Shown piece by piece: positions 1 to 7,474 of a stretch of DNA of 64,000 bases. Each line of letters starts with the position of its first letter. The stretch's first letter is position 1. The notes under the pieces were generated by a model, which saw only the letters and a program-made list of their open reading frames with translations, had not been told where the DNA came from and searched no databases. Source of the DNA: Allorhodoferax sp032337135 (GTDB lineage Bacteria > Pseudomonadota > Gammaproteobacteria > Burkholderiales > Burkholderiaceae_C); the NCBI RefSeq assembly GCF_032337135.1, contig NZ_JAVXZZ010000001.1, forward strand, positions 186,001 to 250,000, given 5' to 3'. The position numbers and the translations under genes were made by a program.

Positions 1-577
1 CGGGGCGGCTCCAGGCGTCGGGCGCGGGCGACAGGTCGTCGGTGTTGGTTTCACCGGGCACCTTGAACACGGTGACGGTGATCTTCTTCTCGACTTCGGG
101 ACGGCTGGTGAACCACTCGGCGTCGGCCCAGCTCTGCATCACTTCCTTGGCCTTGGCATTGCCAGCCTTGGCCTTGGCCGCCACATCGTTGAAGAAGTCA
201 AACATCAACAAGGTCTTTTTGAGCGCGTTGGCAGCCACACCGGCCACTTCGGCGTCGTCCAGCAGCTCGATCAGGGGATGCACGTTGTAGCCACCGACCA
301 TGGTGCCCAGCAACTCGGTGGCCTTGGCCTTGGAGATCAGGCCAACCTTGATGTCACCGTGCGCGACCGCGGCCAGGAAGCTGGCCTTGACCTTGGCAGC
401 GTCGTCCACACCCGGGGGTACGCGGTGGGTCAGCAAGTCCATCAGGAACGCTTCTTCGCCGGCGGGCGGGTTCTTGATCAGCTCGATCAGCGCTTCGACC
501 TGTTTGGCATCCAACGCCAGTGGCGGGATACCCAGGGCAGCGCGTTCGGCAACGTGGGCGCGGTAGGCTTGCAACAT
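1..577 (-). CDS. acnB: Aconitate hydratase B, 5' part only (runs off the left edge)
   Basis: AcnB interconverts citrate and isocitrate in the TCA cycle using a 4Fe-4S cluster. The 192 visible residues start MLQAYRAHVAERAALGIPPL and contain the helical repeats typical of the AcnB N-terminal HEAT-like domain (ALDAKQVEALIELIKNPP, LLTHRVPPGVDDAAKVKASF). They continue into the swivel domain (TVFKVPGETNTDDLSPAPDA). The Fe-S cysteines lie outside the window. GAGGAG, eight bases before the ATG, is a good ribosome binding site. The gene is the last of a leftward group mdh - CitE-like - acnB, with 72 bases and a 28-bp dispersed repeat before it. Confidence 0.95.
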   Translation of the reverse strand, partial: MLQAYRAHVAERAALGIPPLALDAKQVEALIELIKNPPAGEEAFLMDLLTHRVPPGVDDAAKVKASFLAAVAHGDIKVGLISKAKATELLGTMVGGYNVHPLIELLDDAEVAGVAANALKKTLLMFDFFNDVAAKAKAGNAKAKEVMQSWADAEWFTSRPEVEKKITVTVFKVPGETNTDDLSPAPDAWSRP

Positions 578-629
578 CTCTCTACTCCTCAAAAAAACCA
601 TCAAAACCATCAGTTGCCCGCGCAGAATG

Positions 630-657
630 TGCGCAGACAGCTTCCAAATTCATAGCA
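630..657 (+). repeat. Dispersed 28-bp element, copy 1
   Basis: A full copy of the element described under findings: TGCGCAGACAGCTT then CCAAATTCATAGCA. It overlaps the last codons and TGA stop of the CitE-like gene (read from the minus strand as GCTATGAATT) and lies between that gene and acnB. Confidence 0.8.
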
Positions 658-1690
658 ACTCGTTCGACGTCCGGTCAAAATACGGCTGCATCTGTGTCGG
701 CATCTCCATGCCAGCCTGGTGGGCGCGCTCCAGCACCTGCCAGAAATAGCGGAAACTGGCGCGGTCGTGCAGCTTGCCATCGACGGACACCGGCCCCCAT
801 TCCTTGTCGCGCGCTGCCACCATGATGGCACCAGCCTGCACCACCTCGTCTGCAGTGGGCGACAAAGCAGCAACGATGACAGGGATTTGATCCGGGTGGA
901 TGCTCCACATGCGGGTGTAACCGAAAGCCTGGTAGGCCATGCGGGCAGCACGGCCCAGCAAGGCCGTGTCCTTGAACTCGGTGACCACACAATGCGAGGG
1001 CACCTTGCCGAAGGCGTGGCAGGCACTCGCAATGGCGAGCTTGGCCCGTACCACCAGCGGGTGGTGAAACTGGTCCAACGCGGCATCTTCCCCCCGTCCG
1101 ACCGTCATGGCCTGGGAAGGAATGGCTCCACCATGGGCCGAGACGAAGTCCATCAGACCGAAACTCACCGACTGCACCCGCGGATGGGACGCAATGGCAA
1201 ACGCCTGCTCCACCGCCCCCGGGGACTCGATGAGTACGTGCAGCGGCAATGCATGGCCACCAGCCTGGTTCACGGCCGCCACGGCGATGTCGACATCGTC
1301 GCGCGACTCCACCTTCGGGATCATGAGGTAGCGCAACGCACCGCCTGCCTGTCCCACGATGGTCTGCACATCGGCCGCAAACGAGGGGTGATCCACCGGA
1401 TGCACACGGGCACCGACGCGCCGCACAGATGCTAGCAATTTGCTAGCGGACTGCGCTTGATTGGCGAGGGCTACCACCAGATTGGCATGCTCGACTTCGG
1501 CCCCAACCGGGGCGCCGTCCTCGCAGTCCAGGGTGACGTCGAATGCGCACACCCCGTGCTGCTCAATGGAACTGGCCTGCAGCTGCAGGCTCTTGACCAT
1601 CCGCGCCTCGACACCGCAATAGTGGTCGCACACGGGCAGCATGCCCGTGGCGCCCTGGGCGCCGAGAAGTATGTCGCGCGGATGGGTCAC
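650..1690 (-). CDS. HpcH/HpaI aldolase / CitE-like lyase
   Basis: A 346-residue protein of the CitE / malyl-CoA lyase (HpcH/HpaI) TIM-barrel family, which cleaves or forms CoA-thioester C-C bonds such as (S)-citramalyl-CoA or malyl-CoA. Visible motifs are VTLDCEDGAPVG near residue 52 (metal-site acidic residues), LMIPKVES, LIESPGAVEQAF and FGLMDFVSAHGG. The full length has no break. It begins 9 bases after mdh stops and precedes acnB, so it is very probably cotranscribed with TCA-cycle genes; the substrate cannot be told from sequence. A copy of the 28-bp dispersed element is embedded in frame (QAQSASKLLASV), and another supplies the stop codon. It could be a CitE-like enzyme independent of citrate lyase, because no citD or citF is nearby. 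Confidence 0.85.
   Translation of the reverse strand: MTHPRDILLGAQGATGMLPVCDHYCGVEARMVKSLQLQASSIEQHGVCAFDVTLDCEDGAPVGAEVEHANLVVALANQAQSASKLLASVRRVGARVHPVDHPSFAADVQTIVGQAGGALRYLMIPKVESRDDVDIAVAAVNQAGGHALPLHVLIESPGAVEQAFAIASHPRVQSVSFGLMDFVSAHGGAIPSQAMTVGRGEDAALDQFHHPLVVRAKLAIASACHAFGKVPSHCVVTEFKDTALLGRAARMAYQAFGYTRMWSIHPDQIPVIVAALSPTADEVVQAGAIMVAARDKEWGPVSVDGKLHDRASFRYFWQVLERAHQAGMEMPTQMQPYFDRTSNELL
1430..1456 (-). repeat. Dispersed 28-bp element, in-frame copy inside the CitE-like gene
   Basis: Read on the minus strand this is GCGCAGTCCGCTAGC followed by AAATTGCTAGCA, very close to copy 1 at 630-657. It lies wholly inside the coding sequence and encodes about nine residues (AQSASKLLA) without disturbing the frame. 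Confidence 0.55.
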
Positions 1691-1699
1691 TGCAGTGGC

Positions 1700-2686
1700 T
1701 TACAGCAGGTGCTTGACGCCGTCTTTTTCGCCTTCCAGTTCAGCCAGGGTCTTGTTGATGCACTCTTGGCTGAAGGCGTCGATCGGCAGGCCTTCGACAA
1801 TCTTGTACTCGCCGCCCTCGCAGGTGACGGGGTAGCCGAACATGACTTCCTTGGGAATGCCGTACTCGCCGTTGGAAGGAATACCCATGGTGACCCACTT
1901 GCCGTTGGTGCCCAGGGCCCAGTCGCGCATGTGGTCGATGGCTGCGTTGGCGGCGGAAGCAGCAGACGACAGGCCACGGGCGGCGATGATGGCGGCACCA
2001 CGCTTGCCCACGGTGGGCAGGAAGGTGTTCGCATTCCAATCGTGGTCATTGATGGTGTCCTTGACGGACTTGCCATTCACCGTGGCGAAGCGGTAGTCGG
2101 CGTACATGGTGGGCGAGTGGTTGCCCCACACGGCCAGCTTCTCGATGTCGCCCACGGCGCAACCGATCTTGGTGGCGATTTGCGACGCAGCGCGGTTGTG
2201 GTCCAGGCGCAGCATGGCTGTGAAGTTCTTGGCCGGCAGGTCAGGAGCCGACTTCATGGCAATGTAGGCGTTGGTGTTGGCGGGGTTGCCGACCACCAGC
2301 ACGCGCACGTTGCGCGAAGCCACGGCATTCAGGGCCTTGCCCTGGGCGGTGAAGATCTGGGCGTTGGCGGCCAGCAGGTCGGCGCGCTCCATGCCGGGAC
2401 CGCGGGGACGGGCACCCACGAGCAAGGCGTAGTCGGTGTCCTTGAAGGCGGTCATGGGGTCGCTGTGGGCTTCGATGCCGGCCAGCAGGGGGAATGCGCA
2501 GTCTTCGAGTTCCATGATCACGCCCTTGAGCGCGTTCTGGGCTTTTTCATCCGGAATTTCGAGCAATTGCAGGATGACGGGCTGGTCCTTGCCCAGCATT
2601 TCGCCAGAGGCGATGCGGAACAGCAGGGCGTAACCGATTTGGCCAGCAGCGCCGGTAACGGCAACACGTACGGGTTTTTTGCTCAT
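1700..2686 (-). CDS. mdh: Malate dehydrogenase (NAD)
   Basis: Oxidises malate to oxaloacetate in the TCA cycle. 328 residues, the usual length for the betaproteobacterial enzyme. The start MSKKPVRVAVTGAAGQIGY carries the Rossmann motif GAAGQIG. Other landmarks are the substrate-loop arginines (GARPRGPGMERADLL), VGNPANTN and the catalytic histidine in VWGNHSPTMY. The start was chosen at 2686 because GGAG lies just upstream on the minus strand and because the longer frame adds an unconserved extension. It is the first gene of the mdh / CitE-like / acnB group, divergent from the GntR regulator. A sigma-70-like promoter is visible at 2765-2794. Confidence 0.97.
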   Translation of the reverse strand: MSKKPVRVAVTGAAGQIGYALLFRIASGEMLGKDQPVILQLLEIPDEKAQNALKGVIMELEDCAFPLLAGIEAHSDPMTAFKDTDYALLVGARPRGPGMERADLLAANAQIFTAQGKALNAVASRNVRVLVVGNPANTNAYIAMKSAPDLPAKNFTAMLRLDHNRAASQIATKIGCAVGDIEKLAVWGNHSPTMYADYRFATVNGKSVKDTINDHDWNANTFLPTVGKRGAAIIAARGLSSAASAANAAIDHMRDWALGTNGKWVTMGIPSNGEYGIPKEVMFGYPVTCEGGEYKIVEGLPIDAFSQECINKTLAELEGEKDGVKHLL

Positions 2687-2764
2687 GGTGAGACTCCAGA
2701 AAGGTAAAGGAAACTTGGAGGGTGCTCGGTTTGACCTAGCGCAAACCAGCCCCAAGTGCCATGG

Positions 2765-2794
2765 AGTTTACCCCCGAAAATGCGCGACGGTCAA
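2765..2794 (-). promoter_or_regulatory. Putative mdh promoter
   Basis: On the minus strand, TTGACC (2789-2794) and TAAACT (2765-2770) are separated by 18 bases, a fair sigma-70 match. The palindrome at 2806-2817 lies just upstream of the -35 box. Confidence 0.55.
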
Positions 2795-2795
2795 C

Positions 2796-2823
2796 TTGTC
2801 TTATGTCTTATATAAGATATGAT
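2796..2823 (+). promoter_or_regulatory. Putative gntR promoter
   Basis: TTGTCT (2796-2801), a 16-base spacer and TATGAT (2818-2823). The perfect palindrome at 2806-2817 sits inside the spacer, so a bound repressor would block this promoter. Confidence 0.6.
2806..2817. promoter_or_regulatory. Palindromic operator candidate for the GntR regulator
   Basis: TCTTATATAAGA is a perfect 12-bp palindrome; two further symmetric bases on each side (AT/AT) pair after one mismatch. The left half also occurs as a direct repeat (GTCTTAT twice, 2799-2811). It lies between the divergent mdh and gntR promoters, the usual place for an autoregulated GntR operator. Binding by this GntR protein is inferred. Confidence 0.55.
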
Positions 2824-2868
2824 TGTGAGAAATTCGCAAGTCTGACTTCGCCCTGACAAAACGACCGT

Positions 2869-3675
2869 ATGAACACCCCCAACACCCCTGCCAACGATGC
2901 AGCGGCAGCCAGCGGCGCAGATGCTTTGCCGTCTTCGGGCGGTGTTCCCACGCCATCGTTCAGCCCCCTGTACCAGCAAATCAAGGCACTCATCCTGCAA
3001 AGCCTGCAGGCCGGCGAGTGGAAACCCAGCAGCGCCATTCCCAGTGAACTGGAACTGGCGGCACGCTACAAGGTGAGCCAGGGCACGGTGCGCAAAGCCA
3101 TCGACGAACTGGCCTCGGAAAACCTGCTGGTGCGCAAGCAGGGCAAGGGCACCTTCGTGGCCACCCACGCCGAGCGCCAGGTGCAGTACCGCTTCCTCAA
3201 GCTCATGCCCGACTCGGGGGACTTGAACAGCGAAGGCCCGGCACAGCGGCGCATCATCGACTGCAAGCGCGTGCGCGCCTCCACCGAAGTGGCCAAGGCA
3301 CTCGGACTGAAAGTGGGCGAGCCCGTGCTGCAGGTCCGCCGGGTACTGGCATTTGCCGGCATTCCCACCATTCTTGAAGACCTGTGGCTGCCAGGCACCC
3401 CGTTCAAGGGGCTGACCGCGGAGCGGCTGGACGACTACAACGGCCCCATGTACGGCCTGTTCGAAGCCGAGTTCGGCGTACGCATGGTGCGGGCGGACGA
3501 AAAGATCCGCGCCGTGCTGCCGACCGAAGACCAGTGTGAATTGCTGCAGATCAAGGCACAAACCCCCTTGCTGCGGGTAGAACGCATCGCCTACACCTAC
3601 AACGATGTCCCGATGGAGTTGCGCCAGGGCCTGTACCTGACGGACACCCACTACTACCACAATGCGCTGAGTTGA
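2869..3675 (+). CDS. GntR/HutC-family transcriptional regulator
   Basis: 268 residues. A winged helix-turn-helix lies at about residues 33-100 (LYQQIKALILQSL, IPSELELAARYKVSQGTVRKAIDELASE, LLVRKQGKGTFV). It is followed by a UTRA-type ligand-binding domain to the C-terminus, ending in LRQGLYLTDTHYYHNAL. HutC-type UTRA domains sense small metabolites. The gene sits between mdh (divergent) and sdhC (same strand, 103 bases downstream), so control of TCA-cycle genes by a pathway intermediate is likely. Effector and targets are inferred. The first 30 residues are Ala/Pro/Ser-rich and probably disordered. Confidence 0.9.
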   Translation: MNTPNTPANDAAAASGADALPSSGGVPTPSFSPLYQQIKALILQSLQAGEWKPSSAIPSELELAARYKVSQGTVRKAIDELASENLLVRKQGKGTFVATHAERQVQYRFLKLMPDSGDLNSEGPAQRRIIDCKRVRASTEVAKALGLKVGEPVLQVRRVLAFAGIPTILEDLWLPGTPFKGLTAERLDDYNGPMYGLFEAEFGVRMVRADEKIRAVLPTEDQCELLQIKAQTPLLRVERIAYTYNDVPMELRQGLYLTDTHYYHNALS

Positions 3676-3778
3676 GAATTGATGTTCCCGCAAGTCCCCC
3701 GTCAGCCTAGTGCAGTGCAATAAAATCCGGCCTCTCGCTGCAATAATTACATTTCAGTTACCTCCACGAAAGACGTCT

Positions 3779-4222
3779 ATGGCTGAGTCCTCTCCGGCAA
3801 CGCGCTCCCCCCGCCCTGAATTCCGCAACATCAACGCCTTGAGCGACCTCCCCAGCTACCGCTTGCCGGCAGCGGGTATCGTGTCCATCCTGCACCGTAT
3901 CAGTGGTGTACTGATGTTCCTGCTGATGCCACTCATCATCTGGATGTTCGACACCTCGGTTTCTTCCGAAATCTCGTTTGCCAAGTTCAGCGCCGCGTTC
4001 AATGTCGGCCTGGGTTTTGTTCCCGGTTGGTTCATGAAGCTCGTGGCCCTGGCTCTGATCTGGGCTTACCTGCACCACTTCATTGCCGGCGTTCGCCATA
4101 TCTACATGGACCTGACCCACTCCGTGACCAAGGAGTTCGGCAAGTCGTCGGCCGTCGTTACCCTGGCCCTGAGCGTGGGCCTGACGCTGATCCTGGGCGC
4201 CAAGCTCTTCGGCCTGTACTAA
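3779..4222 (+). CDS. sdhC: Succinate dehydrogenase cytochrome b556 subunit
   Basis: A 147-residue membrane anchor subunit of complex II that helps bind heme b and ubiquinone. After a hydrophilic N-terminus the conserved RPEFRNINALSDLPSYRLPAAG and SILHRISGVLMF precede three transmembrane helices. The heme-ligand region is HHFIAGVRHIYMDL. The start at 3779 gives the usual family length. First gene of sdhCDAB-sdhE-gltA; sdhD follows after 19 bases. Confidence 0.96.
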   Translation: MAESSPATRSPRPEFRNINALSDLPSYRLPAAGIVSILHRISGVLMFLLMPLIIWMFDTSVSSEISFAKFSAAFNVGLGFVPGWFMKLVALALIWAYLHHFIAGVRHIYMDLTHSVTKEFGKSSAVVTLALSVGLTLILGAKLFGLY

Positions 4223-4241
4223 AACAAGAAGGAACCACAAA

Positions 4242-4607
4242 ATGGCAGTTAACTACGGATCCAAGCGCCTGACCGTCGGTGCAGGCTACGGCCTGCGTGA
4301 CTGGATGGCTCAGCGTGTCACCGGTTTGCTCATGGCCCTGTTCACCCTGGCCGTGCTCGCTCAGGTGCTGTTCACCAAGGGCCCGATTGGCTACGACAAG
4401 TGGGCCGGCATCTTCTCCGCCCAATGGATGAAGTTCCTGACCTTCGCCGTCATCATTGCCCTGCTCTACCACGTGTGGGTCGGCGTGCGTGACATCTGGA
4501 TGGACTACGTCAAGCCCGTCGGTGTGCGTCTGGCCCTGCACGTGTTCTCCATTGTCTGGCTGGTCGGCTGCGCCGGCTGGGCCATCCAGGTCCTGTGGCG
4601 TCTGTAA
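4242..4607 (+). CDS. sdhD: Succinate dehydrogenase membrane anchor subunit
   Basis: 121 residues with three predicted transmembrane helices (VTGLLMALFTLAVLAQVL, FLTFAVIIALLYHVWVG, LHVFSIVWLVGCAGWAIQVL). The conserved N-terminus is YGLRDWMAQRVTG, and YHVWVGVRDIWMDYVKP carries the candidate heme-ligand histidine and quinone-site residues. It pairs with SdhC to anchor SdhA/SdhB in the inner membrane. Confidence 0.95.
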   Translation: MAVNYGSKRLTVGAGYGLRDWMAQRVTGLLMALFTLAVLAQVLFTKGPIGYDKWAGIFSAQWMKFLTFAVIIALLYHVWVGVRDIWMDYVKPVGVRLALHVFSIVWLVGCAGWAIQVLWRL

Positions 4608-4633
4608 TCGCCCCCTGCTGAAAGCGAATTTCC

Positions 4634-6430
4634 ATGTCTTACAAAGTATCCAAGCGCAAATTTGACGTCGTCATCGTGGGTGCAGGCGGCTCCGGCATGC
4701 GTGCCTCCCTGCAGCTGGCCCGCGCTGGCCTGAATGTTGCCGTTCTCTCCAAAGTCTTCCCCACCCGTTCCCATACCGTGGCTGCCCAGGGTGGCGTGTC
4801 CGCATCGCTGGGCAACATGAGCGAAGACAACTGGGAGTTCCATTTCTACGACACCGTCAAGGGATCCGACTGGCTCGGCGACCAGGACGCCATCGAATTC
4901 ATGTGCCGCGAAGCCCCCAATGTGGTCTACGAACTCGAACACATGGGCATGCCGTTTGACCGCAATGCCGACGGCACCATCTACCAGCGCCCCTTCGGCG
5001 GCCACACCGCCAACTACGGTGAAAAGCCGGTGCAGCGCGCCTGTGCCGCGGCCGACCGTACCGGCCACGCCATGCTGCACACCCTCTACCAGGCCAACGT
5101 GGCATCGCGCACCACCTTCTTCGTGGAATGGATGGCTCTGGACCTGATCCGCGACGCCGACGGCGACGTGGTCGGTGTCAACGCCCTGGAAATGGAGACC
5201 GGTGAGGTCTACACCCTGCACGCCAAAACCGTGCTGCTGGCCACCGGTGGCGCCGGTCGCATCTTCCAGGCATCCACCAACGCCTTCATCAACACCGGCG
5301 ACGGGCTGGGTATGGCGGCCCGCGCCGGCATCGCCCTGCAGGACATGGAGTTCTGGCAGTTCCACCCCACCGGCGTGGCCGGTGCCGGTGTGCTGCTGAC
5401 CGAAGGCTGCCGCGGCGAAGGCGCCATCCTGCTCAACAGCAACGGCGAGCGCTTCATGGAACGCTATGCCCCCACGCTGAAGGACTTGGCACCACGTGAC
5501 TTCGTGTCCCGCTGCATGGGCCAGGAAATCCTCGAAGGCCGCGGCTGCGGTCCGAACAAGGACTACATCCACATGAAGCTGGACCACCTGGGCGCCGAAA
5601 CCATCCGCAAGCGCCTGCCCTCCGTGGAAGAGATTGGCCACAACTTCGCCAACGTGGACATCACCCGCGAGCCGATTCCCGTGGTGCCCACCATTCACTA
5701 CCAGATGGGCGGTATCCCGACCAACATCAACGGCCAGGTGGTCGAGCGTGTGGGCGGTGAAGATCGCGCCATCAACGGCCTCTACGCCGTGGGCGAATGC
5801 TCCTGCGTTTCGGTGCACGGCGCCAACCGCCTGGGCACCAACTCCCTGCTGGACCTGCTGGTGTTCGGCAAGGCAGCGGGCAACCACATCATCGCCAACG
5901 TCAAGCCCTCGCAGGCCCATAAGGACTTGCCGGCCAACGCTGCCGACCGGTCACTGGCACGCCTGAACCGCCTGGACAACTGCAAGAACGGCGAGTACTC
6001 GCAAGACGTGGCCAACGACATGCGCGCCGCCATGCAGACCCACGCCGGTGTGTTCCGCAGCCAGGAGTCCATGGACGAAGGCGTCAAGAAGATCAACGCC
6101 CTGCGTGAGCGAGTGGCCAACATTGGCCTCAAGGACAACTCCAAGGTGTTCAACACCGCCCGCATCGAAGCGCTGGAAGTGGAAAACCTCATGGAAGCCG
6201 CCCAGGCCACCATGACCAGTGCCGCGGCCCGCCACGAATGCCGTGGCGCCCACCTCGTGCGTGACTACGAGCACGGTGCCGACCACCCGACCGCTCCCCT
6301 GGGTCGCGACGACGCGAACTGGATGAAGCACACCCTGTGGTACACCGAAGGCAACCGCCTCGACTACAAGCCCGTACGCATGAAGCCCCTGACGGCCGAA
6401 ACCGTGCCGCCCAAGGTCCGCACTTTCTGA
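4634..6430 (+). CDS. sdhA: Succinate dehydrogenase flavoprotein subunit
   Basis: 598 residues; oxidises succinate to fumarate using covalently bound FAD. The dinucleotide-binding motif IVGAGGSGMRASLQLA is at the N-terminus. The FAD-linking histidine is in PTRSHTVAAQGG, and the active-site region includes HPTGVAGAGVLLTEGCRGEG and PTIHYQMGGIPTN. The C-terminus (YKPVRMKPLTAETVPPKVRTF) is intact. FAD attachment would be assisted by SdhE, encoded two genes downstream. Confidence 0.98.
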   Translation: MSYKVSKRKFDVVIVGAGGSGMRASLQLARAGLNVAVLSKVFPTRSHTVAAQGGVSASLGNMSEDNWEFHFYDTVKGSDWLGDQDAIEFMCREAPNVVYELEHMGMPFDRNADGTIYQRPFGGHTANYGEKPVQRACAAADRTGHAMLHTLYQANVASRTTFFVEWMALDLIRDADGDVVGVNALEMETGEVYTLHAKTVLLATGGAGRIFQASTNAFINTGDGLGMAARAGIALQDMEFWQFHPTGVAGAGVLLTEGCRGEGAILLNSNGERFMERYAPTLKDLAPRDFVSRCMGQEILEGRGCGPNKDYIHMKLDHLGAETIRKRLPSVEEIGHNFANVDITREPIPVVPTIHYQMGGIPTNINGQVVERVGGEDRAINGLYAVGECSCVSVHGANRLGTNSLLDLLVFGKAAGNHIIANVKPSQAHKDLPANAADRSLARLNRLDNCKNGEYSQDVANDMRAAMQTHAGVFRSQESMDEGVKKINALRERVANIGLKDNSKVFNTARIEALEVENLMEAAQATMTSAAARHECRGAHLVRDYEHGADHPTAPLGRDDANWMKHTLWYTEGNRLDYKPVRMKPLTAETVPPKVRTF

Positions 6431-6464
6431 TTGGTCCGCTCGTACCGCATAGGAATTTTCCAAA

Positions 6465-7169
6465 ATGGCAAAACGCACTTTCAAAATCTACCGCTACGAC
6501 CCGGACAAGAACGACAAGCCGTACATGCAGACCATCGAGCTCGACCTCGACGGCTCCGAGCGCATGCTGCTCGACGCCCTGGTCAAGCTCAAGGCCATCG
6601 ACCCCACCCTGTCCTTCCGGCGCTCCTGCCGCGAAGGCGTGTGCGGCTCGGACGCCATGAACATCAACGGCAAGAACGGTCTGGCCTGCCTGACCAACCT
6701 GAAGACGCTGTCGGGCGACATCGTCCTCAAGCCCCTGCCGGGCCTGCCCGTGGTGCGCGACCTGATCGTGGACATGACCATGTTCTTCAAGCAGTACCAC
6801 TCGATCAAGCCCTACCTGATCAGCAACACGCCCGCGCCGGAGCGCGAGCGCCTGCAGAGCCCCGAAGAGCGCGAAGAGCTCAACGGCCTGTACGAGTGCA
6901 TCCTGTGCGCCAGCTGCTCCACGTCCTGCCCGAGCTTCTGGTGGAACCCCGACAAGTTCGTGGGTCCTGCCGGTCTGCTGCAGGCCTACCGCTTCATCGC
7001 CGACAGCCGCGACGACGCCACCAATGAGCGACTGGACAACCTGGAAGACCCCTACCGCCTGTTCCGCTGCCACACCATCATGAACTGTGTGGACGTCTGC
7101 CCCAAGAGCCTGAACCCGACCAAGGCAATCGGCAAGATCAAGGAACTGATGGTTCGTCGCGCGGTGTAA
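6465..7169 (+). CDS. sdhB: Succinate dehydrogenase iron-sulfur subunit
   Basis: 234 residues; passes electrons from FAD to ubiquinone. All three cluster motifs are intact: the 2Fe-2S set CREGVCGSDAMNINGKNGLAC (split here as CREGVCGSD and the later GLAC), the 4Fe-4S set CILCASCSTSC, and CHTIMNCVDVCP for the remaining cysteines. AGGA precedes the ATG. Twelve bases separate it from sdhE. Confidence 0.98.
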   Translation: MAKRTFKIYRYDPDKNDKPYMQTIELDLDGSERMLLDALVKLKAIDPTLSFRRSCREGVCGSDAMNINGKNGLACLTNLKTLSGDIVLKPLPGLPVVRDLIVDMTMFFKQYHSIKPYLISNTPAPERERLQSPEEREELNGLYECILCASCSTSCPSFWWNPDKFVGPAGLLQAYRFIADSRDDATNERLDNLEDPYRLFRCHTIMNCVDVCPKSLNPTKAIGKIKELMVRRAV

Positions 7170-7181
7170 ACCACTGAAGGC

Positions 7182-7463
7182 ATGGACCCAGAACGCTTGA
7201 TTACCGAGGCCGAACTGAGCAAACTGCGCTGGCGGTGCCGGCGCGGCTTGCTGGAGAACGACCTCTTCATCGAGCGTTTCTTCCAGCGCCATGCCCAGGG
7301 AATGACAGCGCGCACGGCTGATGGCATGTCGCGCCTGATGGACTTGAGCGACAACGACCTGCTAGACCTGCATCTGGCACGCAAGTCGCTAGCGGAAGTG
7401 GATGCGTCGTTGGACACCGCCGACGTGCGTGAAGTTTTGAGTATGTTGATAGAACCGATCTGA
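7182..7463 (+). CDS. sdhE: FAD assembly factor SdhE
   Basis: 93 residues of the SdhE/YgfY family, which promotes covalent flavinylation of SdhA. The signature RGxxE is visible in CRRGLLENDLFIERFF, and the family-typical acidic C-terminal half follows (MDLSDNDLLDLHLARKSLAEVD). Its place between sdhB and gltA supports the call. Confidence 0.93.
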   Translation: MDPERLITEAELSKLRWRCRRGLLENDLFIERFFQRHAQGMTARTADGMSRLMDLSDNDLLDLHLARKSLAEVDASLDTADVREVLSMLIEPI

Positions 7464-7474
7464 AAGGTGAAAAA

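Noticed and set aside
4505..5920. A 471-codon open frame antisense to sdhA, and similar long antisense frames such as 9533-11506 opposite leuC
   Set aside because: They mirror high-GC third-position bias of well-conserved genes, have low-complexity His/Gly/Val-rich translations, no conserved motifs and no ribosome sites.
7370..7400. A possible copy of the dispersed element inside sdhE (CACGCAAGTCGCTAGCGG)
   Set aside because: Only the first half resembles the element and the sequence codes conserved-looking SdhE residues; similarity may be chance.
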